Shown here in pieces: positions 10,557 through 19,221 of a DNA stretch of 24,254 bases. Every line of letters begins with the position of its first letter. The first letter of the stretch is position 1. The translations under genes were made by a program, and so were the position numbers. Under the pieces are notes generated by a model. The model did no database searches and was not told the origin of the DNA. It saw only the letters and a list, made by a program, of their open reading frames with translations. This DNA is from Saccoglossus kowalevskii (taxonomy: Eukaryota > Hemichordata > Enteropneusta > Harrimaniidae): NCBI RefSeq assembly GCF_000003605.2, contig NW_003156752.1, positions 57,147 through 81,400 on the forward strand, given 5' to 3'.

Positions 10557-10655
10557 CAAAAAATCGTTTCGGTATACAAGCTGCTCTCTGATTGGTCGGA
10601 TTGTTGGTTGTTAGGGCTGGAAAGCCAATCAGTCACAATCTTGTGAATGGCTTCG
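10557..10655 (-). mobile_element. CCAAT-pair repeat, copy 4
   Basis: On the minus strand: CACAAGATTGTGACTGATTG, GCTTTCCAG, a spacer, then GACCAATCAGAGAGCAGCTT (complement of 10562-10581) and a T-run ending in GACAGC. Its left part aligns best with 18145-18262. It is in the same orientation as its neighbour, so the two form a tandem pair. Confidence 0.65.
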
Positions 10656-10909
10656 CATTGATATCACTAATTCGTAATTTTCGAAAGTAATTCTGCAATT
10701 GTTTATTCGCACTAAAGTCCTTGGCCCCTGATATAATACAATCAACTACCTTCATGACCCCTAAATGGTATGACACAAAGATACATAATTGGGTCATTTT
10801 AATGTGTCTTTTCGTTTCTAACAGAAAAAATAGTGGCTGTAGTGGCTAAAACAAAGTACTATTCTCGGGGGCGGACATCATGGTGATAACCAAGGCCAAA
10901 AACTCTCAG
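10656..10909. other. No gene seen
   Basis: No recognisable repeat or reading frame of note. Confidence 0.5.
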
Positions 10910-11147
10910 AAAACGGTACTTCGAGATGGTTGTTGAGACTCCCCTGAACAGTGTAACAAGCTTAAGATTATCCCTGCATGTGCAACATATATAAATTTGG
11001 TTGGTCAGTATTACTTCAAAGTTGAGTTTTTATAGTTGTTTTCACCGGCTCTTTCCAAGGGCGTTCCTCGGCAGCTCGCACAGAGCCCATAGACATAAAT
11101 GGTACAGTGATGTGTGTCTTAGCAACGTAAAACGTTCTGTGACGTAG
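10910..11147 (+). mobile_element. CAATAG-TIR interior section, isolated copy
   Basis: This aligns to the minus strand of about 3640-3900. It includes ATAAATTTGGTTG, ATTACTTCAAAGTTGAG, GTTGTTTTCACCGGCTC and an exact 23-bp block at 11071-11093. The terminal parts seen at 3458-4117 are absent. Either it is a deletion product or the middle section is a separate repeat nested in the long copy. A peptide similarity between the two copies is broken by frame changes. Confidence 0.55.
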
Positions 11148-11195
11148 CCCCCCCCCCCCCGAAGATTGACAAATATTGCATAGTAGAATACGTGT

Positions 11196-11247
11196 TTCTA
11201 ATCTCAGACTAGTAATACAAAAAAGTATTACTAGTCTGAGTTCTAAT
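11196..11247. mobile_element. 38-bp palindromic insert flanked by a 7-bp direct repeat
   Basis: CTCAGACTAGTAATAC (11203-11218) is the perfect reverse complement of 11225-11240, around a loop of six A. TTCTAAT lies directly outside on both sides (11196-11202 and 11241-11247). Like 793-837, it is essentially a pair of inverted repeats with a target-site-like duplication. Both start with C, one variable base, then CAG. Confidence 0.65.
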
Positions 11248-11840
11248 TGATAACTCGATTACAAAGTTTACTTTTTTTCAAACGCATTATATTTCGAACA
11301 ATTGTATTTTACATTTGGCCTAGTGATGTACATGTACTCCATTATCATGATTGTTAGTGTGATGATTTGACGTGAGTCTTTTCACACGGGTTCAACTAAT
11401 GGGCCACGGTGCTGTTTTAAAAAACTCAACTTCACAGAACTCGGCCCAGAGAACAAATCGAAAGAGAGATTAAAAGACCAAACGCACACATTCACAAATA
11501 ATGAATATTCGGTTCATAAATTTCTCAGTCGTTTTGCGTCATAGATTATGTTCACGCTAAATGCCAGTCCTTCAAACTTCTCTCTTGTTTGGTGCTTTGT
11601 TCTTGTTCATACGTGTAGTATTTCTGGAGTTCTTGGTAATGATTTTTGCTGAGTCACCGTAACGTAATTAACAGCAACTCTCGGGCCACGGTCACGTGTC
11701 CGTGCGGCTGTCGTTGTGAAATGATCAATTCCCACCTATTTAATGTCAGTTCTATTTAAAATTGCATGATCTGATTGTACATGCTATAGAGCGATTTCAA
11801 AAATCCTCCGATGTTGTTAAACAACGCCGTTTTTCACTAG
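11248..11840. other. No gene seen
   Basis: Apparently unique. CACGTG lies at 11693-11698. TTCACGCTAAATGCC near 11551 recurs with one change near 17333. Confidence 0.5.
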
Positions 11841-12006
11841 TTAAAGCGGGGGGACTCGTCACCTGCGCATGCATCTGATGGCCACAGCGTGTCATTGTTT
11901 ACAAACAAGCGTCTACCCATGAGCCTTTGCGTTTTTAGCATGTGTTGTTAACGTCGCTTGGGACTCAATTCCTGCGCGTGCGCAGGTGACGACCCTCCCG
12001 CTTTAA
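11841..12006 (+). mobile_element. TTAA-1 element, complete, 166 bp
   Basis: TTAA bounds it at 11841-11844 and 12003-12006. The left end TTAAAGCGGGGGGACTCGTC and the reverse complement of the right end, TTAAAGCGGGAGGGTCGTC, both continue into ACCTGCGCA. This gives about 30 bp of terminal inverted repeat. The interior has CATTGTTTACAAACAAGCG and CCCATGAGCCTTTGCG. It is non-coding. The GC-rich ends stand out against the AT-rich surroundings. It aligns over its whole length with 18576-18739. Confidence 0.8.
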
Positions 12007-12313
12007 CTGCCTTGTTATGACGTAAACTGTAAATAACATGTAAACGAGCAACTACGCCGTAACTTGCAGTCATGTGATCAACTGACTAGTCTCCTGTTGT
12101 GACTCGAACTACATATTTGTCATGCCGGAGACATATCATAAACACTAGTGACATACAGACAAATTGAAATGTAAAGCACATCTGAAAATAAAATTACGGA
12201 GAATTCGTGAGTAATATTAACAAAGTGATTTCTACCTGTAGATTATCCCCATCTTTTTGTTGTCGTTTAATCCGAAAACGAGAATCTCATATATGATGAA
12301 TACTGTAGAATGA
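12007..12313. other. No gene seen
   Basis: AT-rich sequence without recognisable structure. Confidence 0.5.
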
Positions 12314-12479
12314 TTAATTTTCACTGGGTTTAAATTTCGCTGATTTACCATTTCAGGCATATTCAGTGGGTTTTAAATTCACCGTTTTATCGTTTAGATA
12401 ATGTGTTCAAGTTATATTACTGTGTTTTAATTTAGCGCATTCTCCAGTCAGCGAAATTAAAAACCCAGTAAACAATTAA
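12314..12479. mobile_element. TTAA-4 element, 166 bp
   Basis: TTAA bounds it at 12314-12317 and 12476-12479. The left end TTAATTTTCACTGGGTTT and the reverse complement of the right end, TTAATTGTTTACTGGGTTTT, both run on into AATTTCGCTGA. The GTGGGTTTTAAATT and CTGTGTTTTAATTTAGCG motifs near 12367 and 12420 are internal repeats of the same end. A weaker match to the right end lies near 17118-17165 (TCAGCGAAAC, GAAAACCAATGAAC). Confidence 0.6.
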
Positions 12480-13080
12480 CCCTTTTATAGTAGGCAATGT
12501 CGCCGGCAAAAAAAAAAAAAAACCGAGGCGAACTCTAATCGGTTCTTTCATTGATTCCCCAGATGTGAATTGGTATCTCCAGAAATATATGCTTGCCACG
12601 CCATTTGATCATCTCGCATTTCGCGTGACTGTTTTTTTTTCAATTCGCGTGAAAAGTTCAACCTCGTTCATGCTCATCTTAGAAATATCGACGAAAAAAA
12701 TAAATACCATAGTAAGTACATGTTAGTGTGTATTACTGGGCAGACAAGGAGGTTCTCGAAATTAGCTTCATTCCGTGGACCTTTCCTTTTTTGCGAAGAT
12801 ACTGACTACTACCCCCCCCCCCCATACCATCGACAGATTCCGTGCTCTGATCGATTAGGATTCATATGCGTCTATTAAAGGAGTTCGATATTGATGGAAT
12901 GATTTAAGAGCGTTTCAATTAAATATAATTCCAGAATCCATTAATTTATGAGTGAGATTTTACAAATTACATATTTACATTTTGATCGCAGCTGTGTCGA
13001 CTTGTTCAATGTCGTGGTTCCTGTTTCTGCTTATTTTTTTTTTTTTTTGAGATGTGATCAATTATATTTTCATTCAGGGG
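12480..13080. other. No gene seen; homopolymer runs
   Basis: A poly-A run is at 12508-12521, a 12-base C run at 12812-12823 and a poly-T run at about 13034-13048. Nothing else is recognisable. Confidence 0.55.
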
Positions 13081-13256
13081 CAGTGGCGGCGGCACGGGGG
13101 TAGCAGGGGGCGATCGCCCCCTCGAAAAAAATGTTGGAGGCGTCGCCCCTCCAAAATCAAGCTGAAACTCTTTGTGTCAGCAAAATTTACCCATCATTAG
13201 CGTATTTAAAAATGTTTACTGGCGAGCATGCCTCGGACCCCCTAGTAAGGTCGCGA
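13081..13256 (+). mobile_element. hAT-like element, left part
   Basis: It starts CAGTGGCGGCGGCACGGGGG and contains the 16-bp palindrome GGGGGCGATCGCCCCC (13106-13121). It ends in similarity with GAGCATGC and CCCCCTAGTAAGGTCGCG, as at 9595-9712. The CAGTGGCGG start is typical of hAT terminal repeats. No complementary right end is seen, so it is truncated or its end has decayed. The frames on both strands at 13131-13394 are by-products. Confidence 0.5.
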
Positions 13257-14317
13257 CGTCGGCGCAAGGTTGGTGAGCAGATCTCTCTCCCCAATGCAAA
13301 ACTTCGTGTCGTCGCCTCTGACGGAGGGGGGGGGGGAGATGAAATTGACAACATCTCAGTCTTATTACCGCATACCATAAAGAAACTTAGATAACATAGT
13401 TTTTTTATTTTATAGTTTTGTCTTGTGGGATAATCCTATCAGTTTTGCTTATATGTTTGTTTTTCTTATTTCGGATATTACGTAGCTTGTTTTTGTTTAT
13501 TTTTACTATTGTTTTTTTTATTTTTTTGTGTGTGTTTTTGCGCCATTGTTGGATGTTTTCATTGATGACAATCCTAGCAAATTTGCTGATGTATTTGTTA
13601 TTGTTATTTTGTAAATCAAGTTTGACAGCTTTTTCAATGCAGATTCTTTATTTTACCGTGTTTATAGCAAAGACTTACTCACATTACTAATCTACTATCA
13701 CCACCCACGAATATAAATAATACACCCGTCCTACAATCTAAGCCGTAACCCAGAGAGCTGAATGGATTAGTTTAAATCGATATCCGCGAAGTAGACTTAT
13801 CAACGCCGTCGAAATACATATTCTCGATGGCATACCCCTTTATATATGATTAAAATACTGATAATTGCTTTGAGCGTCGTCTCCTCCAAGTCGCTTTAGT
13901 AAAAAAAAAAACATTTTCTGAGAAAAAAAGATGCACAAATTAGGCACACAGGTTGCGTGACCTCTACTGGAATGCTTCTAAAACGCCAGTTAGTTCAGTT
14001 TCCTTTTGTGATCCGCTGCGACCCCAATAGCAGATTAGTGCGGCGACGACTGTACCTTGTACTCGTCGGTAGTTATTTCCTTTCAAACGGATCCTTCGTA
14101 AATCATATATTTATGACATTCGTGTTGTAATTAGTGACCGAATAAAAGGTCAGGCGACGGTGGACAATGATAGCGTGTCCTCACGTCCGTCACTAACCAC
14201 GTTTGCGGGCGTAACCTCTTTTACGGAGTGCGTTCAAGAATACACGGTGACGAGCGCATCTTAAATAGGGCCACGCATTCTTGTGATGCAAATACGAACG
14301 CACGTTTATCGTGTTCA
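13257..14317. other. No gene called; T-rich tract
   Basis: An 11-base G run lies at 13326-13336. The T-rich tract 13400-13690 gives a hydrophobic 90-residue frame on the plus strand and an open Lys/Asn-rich frame on the minus strand. That double openness is what base bias alone produces, so neither is called. Confidence 0.5.
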
Positions 14318-14561
14318 TTAAAGATGCAATTTGAACGGAGAAGTTTTTTGTATTGCTGTTCGCTAATGTATATTGATAGATACATTAGACTGTGACTTAT
14401 CGTGAACTGAAAATTGTTTTGTTTTTTTGTGTGGCACACATGTGTTTGTTCGATGAAACAATGAAATTCTCGAATACGAGTAGTCATCGGAGAAATTCTT
14501 ATATCTCATAGTTTTATGTAGGAGGCAGTGATTTGCATAATCCTCCGTCAATCTATTTTAA
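14318..14561 (+). mobile_element. TTAA-3 element, 244 bp
   Basis: TTAA bounds it at 14318-14321 and 14558-14561. The left end is TTAAAGATGCAATTTGAACG. The right end reads, reversed, TTAAAATAGATTGACGGAGG. The interior (ATACATTAGACTGTGACTTA then GTGAACTGAAA) aligns with 2837-3165. A small inverted repeat, CTAATGTAT/ATACATTAG, lies at 14363-14388. The two minus frames across it are not genes. Confidence 0.6.
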
Positions 14562-14609
14562 TTAGCCTCGTCGTTAAGCCCGTAGAAAAACAATGTCACG
14601 CGTAGCTGT

Positions 14610-14688
14610 TTGTCGTCGCATTTTTATTAATATTTAGCACTTGTCTAAGTACAAAATTAACTATTTTGTTTTACTAGTGCGACGACAA
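14610..14688. repeat. 79-bp segment with 11-bp perfect inverted ends
   Basis: TTGTCGTCGCA (14610-14620) and TGCGACGACAA (14678-14688) are exact reverse complements. Nested inside is ACAAAAT/ATTTTGT around five bases (14651-14669). No clear target duplication is visible. It could be a small foldback transposon remnant, or chance. Confidence 0.4.
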
Positions 14689-15906
14689 CCTTGCCACATT
14701 TGAAAATATGCAACAACGAACTTGGGTCTCATCCTTAATAATCTTTTATTTATAATTATTTGTTCTACATGTGTATCGATAAACCCCGTGAATTTCTGTG
14801 AATAATGATAGAATGCCCCAAGGCATGTTCAAATATACTTATGGCATGGACGTTACAATTGCTATGTTCTGAACTCTTCACGCGAGAAAACACGTGCATC
14901 ATTGTGACGCACACTATTACAGCTTGAATACCGTTTTCAAAAAGTCGGTGAGCAATTTTTTATTTGTAGAAAACACTGTTATCTACAAGCCCCATCGTTA
15001 CCTCGACTTTGAAAAATATATTTTTTTTTCCACGTTCAATTTCACCAAAACGAAATCGGTGACCTCCGTTTTTTTAATATTATTGCAAATAGATCATAAT
15101 ATAATAATCCCTATGTGTACCATCAATGAAAAAAAATGTTTTTTTGTACAGTGTTTTTGTAAAACTGTATTGTTTATTCTGTGTGAATTTCATGTAAACA
15201 TGTTCATTTGTGTTATTATTTAGTAATTCTATTTTAAAGTTGTTTTCAATAGTTACTTAGTTAATAGTTAATAGGACACAGGACAACGATTACCAAATAT
15301 TATGACAGAACCCCACACCCTCTCCGTGGCTTTAGTTGTGTATGGAAGTTATTTTCACGAGTAATGCGATGTATCCTGCGGCCGTACTTGCGAGTGAAAG
15401 TACAGCAGAATACACCGCATTCAATTCTCCCAATCGTAGTATTCCTTCCATGTGATGTACACCTGACATGCCAAAAATGTTGCCTGACGGTTTGAACCGG
15501 ACAAAAATAGCAGACGAAAATGCGTTTACAAAATAAAAATAGTTCGGTAGCCAATGAAAATACCATGTTCATTTGCATATCGACCGTGAAAATACCGAAA
15601 ACATTATTGCATGGGTGATATGCATATTAGTTTTTGTCAAAATAAGTGATTGGCTAAAGGTACCATTACTGTTGTTCAAATTTCATTTCACTCGGTAAGT
15701 ATATTCATGTACCCCAAGGAAAAAATATCGTACTTCTAAAGATTTATTTCTGGTATGTTTCGAAAAACGGTACTTCTGAAGGGCCTACTTTGCTTGCTTT
15801 CAGACCTCGTTTGCATAAGGGTTGTTGAAATACCGATTTTGATATCAGGGACGAATCAAAATAAACTGCAGTACATATGTAATAATATCTATTACATATC
15901 ATAATG
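14689..15906. other. No gene seen
   Basis: This contains two of the longer chance-range frames: 14894-15223 plus (109 residues) and 15300-15578 minus (92 residues). Neither shows a domain, signal or repeat. CACGTG is at 14891-14896. GCCAATGAAAATACC near 15551 and an inverted ATTGGCT near 15650 recall the CCAAT motifs but do not extend into that repeat. Confidence 0.45.
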
Positions 15907-15951
15907 GATTTTACACGCGTTGTGTACGTCGTATATCGAATCCCATATTGA
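15907..15951 (-). mobile_element. TTAA-2 element fragment
   Basis: On the minus strand it reads ATATGGGATTCGATATACGA, CGTACACAACGCGTG then TAAAAT. This matches the core of 16746-16866 and 19497-19608. Both ends are missing. Confidence 0.5.
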
Positions 15952-15995
15952 ATAAGTTGCTCAATACAGTTTTCCAAACGTGGGTGGATTCAAGA

Positions 15996-16041
15996 TTTCA
16001 CCTGCGAGATTTCAACTGCGAGATTCGGCGTGCGAGACTTG
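15996..16041 (+). repeat. Three short tandem units around TGCGAGA
   Basis: CCTGCGAGATTTCAA, CTGCGAGATTCGGCG and TGCGAGACTTGGCAT follow each other with a period of about 15 bases. This is a small local duplication. It lies in the 120-residue plus frame 15948-16310, which I do not call as a gene. Confidence 0.55.
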
Positions 16042-16745
16042 GCATACGAACACGTTCTGCGTTAGCATATGGCAAAGTTACTGAAGGTCCGTACCCCCAT
16101 TTTTTCAATGCAGCCACAGACAGACTGTTTTATTACATCGATTTTAGAAAAGTCGTAAATTGTCTTTTATTTTTCCCCCGTAGATTTTCATGTATTAACT
16201 CCCTAATCCGCGTACAGTGTTATCACGTTTGTCTCAAGAAATTGGTCTGTGACCCCAATATTTCAGTTATGACCTTATATAGCAATAAGCAATCGATTCG
16301 CAAAATATAAAAAAGAAATCATAGACTTTCGTGGAACTGTATTGAGAAATCTTAAGTAATAGTTACGGCAATGTTGATACCTCTAATCCAGTGTGGCTTA
16401 TATGGGATCCAGTCTGCCTACATCGTTATTGAAATGAGTGCACGATGTCTGAGGTGTTTTCAATGGCTTGTAACAATTTCCTATTTCTTTTCATTTTTTA
16501 TTTAATTTTGTTTTTGTTTTCTTCTTTTTCTTCGCGGTTTTCGCCGACGCAGATTAAGATCTGCTCCTACCCCTGGGTAAACCTCTAATGTACAATGATC
16601 ACGTATTGACCTGACCTAATTATATTAATCTTGACCTAATTACTCATTTTGTCCTATGCTAACACATGAGCGATGGAATGCGTTCTCACGTCAGACCTCA
16701 TGCGCGTTCGCTTGGAATCTACCCACATCCAGAAACTGTATTGAT
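16042..16745. other. No gene seen
   Basis: A TTTTTCTTC-rich tract lies near 16490-16535. GACCTAATTA occurs near 16612 and again at 16633. Nothing else is recognisable. Confidence 0.5.
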
Positions 16746-16866
16746 GGTCGTCGTGCCGCGTCCTGTTCGACATGGGACTCATAGCGACGTATACAAAGCG
16801 TGTAAAATACATTGTTTATGTACATGAAATTCGAACACGCGCTGTGCGACGACCACCGCCCTTTAA
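16746..16866 (+). mobile_element. TTAA-2 element, nearly complete
   Basis: GGTCGTCGTGCCGCGTC at the left pairs with a right end whose reverse complement starts GGTCGTCGCACAGCGCG. Both arms continue into TGTTCGA and CATG. CACCGCCCTTTAA at the right gives the terminal TTAA (16863-16866). The outermost dozen left-hand bases are lost or mutated. The core reads GGGACTCATAGCGACGTATA. Confidence 0.65.
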
Positions 16867-17584
16867 TTAAAGTTTACGCATCTATAAAAGTTTCTTCCGC
16901 TGTTTTTGCAAAGATATAACATGTAAGACATGTAAGCGATAATAATATTATCCCCTCGTGGTTCAGCTTGCGAAAATGCAAGTGTTCTTCCTCCTAAGCC
17001 ACACGGTAAAATGAACAGCAGTTGTCTATTGCTCCCCAAAAAATACCGTAAAACGTTTTATCATCGCTGACATTTAATTTCAATATTTTGAGCCATTTAC
17101 CAAATTGTACTTATCAGCGAAACTAGCAAAATTGAAAACCAATGAACAACTACCGCTTTTACAGTTCATTGTTATTTTATTTATTATAAATGACAGAACA
17201 TTGCCGCAACACTACGAGCTTTTAAAACAACACATCTCATGACATGTGTCAATTGTCATATGCTAAAAACATTCCAAATATGCACTTTAAAAAGTACCTA
17301 TCGTCTTTTTAACAGAGGTCGAGTCAAAACTGTTCGCGCTAAATGCCGCTTCCATAATGCCGGCATTATCGCTATAATGACGTAATAGCATTTACGTCTT
17401 TCTGCCTCAACCTATCAGTGTCAACAGTCACGTAGTCACTCTGTTGGCAGATGTGCTTTTGAAGATGAGCATATCTTTTTAGCTATCATGTTATTTTAGC
17501 TAATTTAGCATATTTAAAATTACTCTATTAATTTAAAGAAGAGTATATTCCAGCAATGGGATTGTTGGGCATTTAGCTAAACTG
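16867..17584. other. No gene seen; one 16-bp palindrome
   Basis: ATAATGCCGGCATTAT at 17354-17369 and TAAAACGTTTTA at 17049-17060 are perfect palindromes. A weak TTAA-4 similarity lies near 17118-17165. Confidence 0.5.
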
Positions 17585-17662
17585 TTAAAGCGGGGGGTGG
17601 GGGTCATCATGATACGCTATGGCCACCTGACGCATGCGTACGTGACGACTCCCCCGCTTTAA
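17585..17662 (-). mobile_element. TTAA-1 element, 78-bp deletion derivative
   Basis: TTAA bounds it at 17585-17588 and 17659-17662. One end reads TTAAAGCGGGGGGTGGGGG. The other, reversed, is TTAAAGCGGGGGAGTCGTC followed by ACGTACGCATGCGTC and GGCCATAGCG. The latter is the left third of the complete copy at 11841-12006; the middle and right interior are missing. This is the smallest intact form of the family here. Confidence 0.7.
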
Positions 17663-17968
17663 TTTGTGCGTGGAATAAACTGTGTAAAATGGCATGCATC
17701 TAATTCAAAGTTGTTTCTGTGCGTGTGTCATTTGTATATATAAATTGGGTTGTAACAAAAGACAGAATGAATTTCCACATCTTAGGGCGAATAATTATAT
17801 ATTTTATTTTGTGTGTAAATATCTGCAACGTAGTCAACGTGAGAAGTGTGCCCTCTAACAGGATGGAGATTATAGAAATCCTCAGTCATAACGAAATCCC
17901 GCAAAATATCGAGAAAAGATAAAATTGTATATAACTTAAGCCACAAAAAAAATGTTGTAGCTTCTGAT
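17663..17968. other. No gene called; weak secreted-peptide-like frame
   Basis: The frame 17719-17922 has an inner ATG at 17767 giving 51 residues, with a hydrophobic start (IIIYFILCVNICNVV) and a polar, KR-ending tail. A TATATAAA box is at 17737-17744. This is not enough to call a gene; see the findings. Confidence 0.3.
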
Positions 17969-18098
17969 TTCTCGACCGCGAGACTGACGGGTACTAAGTT
18001 TTCACTCTCAATGAAGGTTTCTTATTTGTTTTGTCCAAGAAGTTGTCATTGAAGTTCAAAAACCGTTGAATATGTGGCGTATTCTCGACCGCGAGACT
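17969..18098 (+). repeat. Spaced direct repeat of a small hairpin
   Basis: TTCTCGACCGCGAGACT occurs exactly at 17969-17985 and 18082-18098, 113 bases apart. Each contains TCTCG/CGAGA around a four-base loop. The sequence between is unique. Confidence 0.7.
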
Positions 18099-18144
18099 AA
18101 CGTCACACTTTCCAACTTCGCCATGAAACCAGAGTCATTGCAAA

Positions 18145-18262
18145 ACTTTTTACAAGAATGTGTCCGATTGGCTACCTGGCCCGACCACCGAACAGTCAGA
18201 CCAATTAGATAGCAGCTTATTTGTTGAAATTTTTATCGACGTATATTTTTCTTGCGATTTCA
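18145..18262 (+). mobile_element. CCAAT-pair repeat, copy 5
   Basis: TACAAGAATGTGTCCGATTG, GCTACCTGG, AACAGTCAGACCAATTAGAT, AGCAGCTTATTTGTTGA and ATCGACGTATATTTTTC give all the landmarks of the family in order. The plus frame 18160-18366 crosses it and is not a gene. Confidence 0.65.
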
Positions 18263-18575
18263 TTAAAAATTTACATTTTGCTGTCTGTGTGTTCGTTCCA
18301 CGGTACCCGGATGTACCACGGTCAAGAATATTAATGAAAATATGTATTGTTGTACGGCTACAATAATGCTATAAAGTACCCGGATGTGTGACATATATAC
18401 ATGGCTTAGACCAATGCACTGATGAATGAAGAAATTGTACCCCTGAATGTGCAAATCACGTGACATGCCTTTCTAATATACGTACCCAATATACCCCCCC
18501 CCCTCCTTCCCTTCTGGGAACACCTGACCAGAGTCCTTCATTTATTGTATAGTGTCACGGAGGGTGCATTTTACA
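18263..18575. other. No gene seen
   Basis: GTACCCGGATGT recurs at 18303-18314 and 18376-18387. TCACGTGA lies near 18456-18463, and a 10-base C run at 18494-18503. Confidence 0.5.
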
Positions 18576-18739
18576 TTAAAGCGGGAGGGTCGTCACCTGC
18601 GCACGCGCGGGAATTGAGTGCCAATCGACGATAACACACACAAAACACAAAGGCTCATGGATAGACGCTTGTTTGTAAACAATGACACGCTATGTCCATA
18701 TGACGCATGCGCATGTGACGACTCCTCCGGCCGCTTTAA
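18576..18739 (-). mobile_element. TTAA-1 element, complete, 164 bp
   Basis: TTAA bounds it at 18576-18579 and 18736-18739. The left end TTAAAGCGGGAGGGTCGTC, followed by ACCTGCGCACGCGC, is the right end of 11841-12006 reversed. The interior carries AAAGGCTCATGGATAGACGC and TTGTTTGTAAACAATGACAC. It aligns over its full length with that copy in opposite orientation. The plus frame 18618-18818 is a by-product. Confidence 0.8.
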
Positions 18740-19221
18740 AATAACAATAAAAAAATGTGTTTGCTTGTTTCGCGAATATCAGATTTTATTTAAAACAATA
18801 CGTCTTTCGTCCATATGACCCTTTCTCGGATTGGCCTACTTCAGCAACACACGTAATACCGGCTCTGAATGTTTCACGTCAGTGAACACGCCTGAAAGCA
18901 GCTCTGATACTCTAAACACACCGATCGGAAGATGAGATAAAAGACACACAGACATTGTTATAAATTAATAATCTAAATTTTACCCAGCATGCATTCGATA
19001 CTAACACTTGAATCTATCACATTTAAAACTAAGGCTGAGCAAGCTAAAAATAGATTGAATAATTTCAGCTGAGGGCGACGACTGACTTTAATCGATCTCA
19101 TCTACATTACAACTACGGGTTTTAAATGTCGTTCTATTTGGGCATAGAAACACGAATCTTGTCACAACATGGAACAGAAAAAATTTTTGGGTCTAATGTG
19201 TACGCCATTTACGAGTATGTG
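18740..19221. other. No gene seen
   Basis: Apparently unique, AT-rich sequence with no recognisable feature. Confidence 0.5.

Noticed and set aside
13418-13690. Hydrophobic 90-residue plus frame, possibly several membrane segments
   Set aside because: The tract is T-rich, so hydrophobic codons are expected, and the opposite strand is also open over most of it.
15480-15505. GGTTCAAACC-like B box on the minus strand, possible tRNA or SINE promoter
   Set aside because: No A box at suitable distance and no cloverleaf could be drawn.
15948-16310. 120-residue plus frame, the longest outside clear tandem repeats
   Set aside because: No domain, signal peptide or repeat pattern is recognisable. It starts near a transposon fragment, and its length is within chance for 24 kb of DNA.
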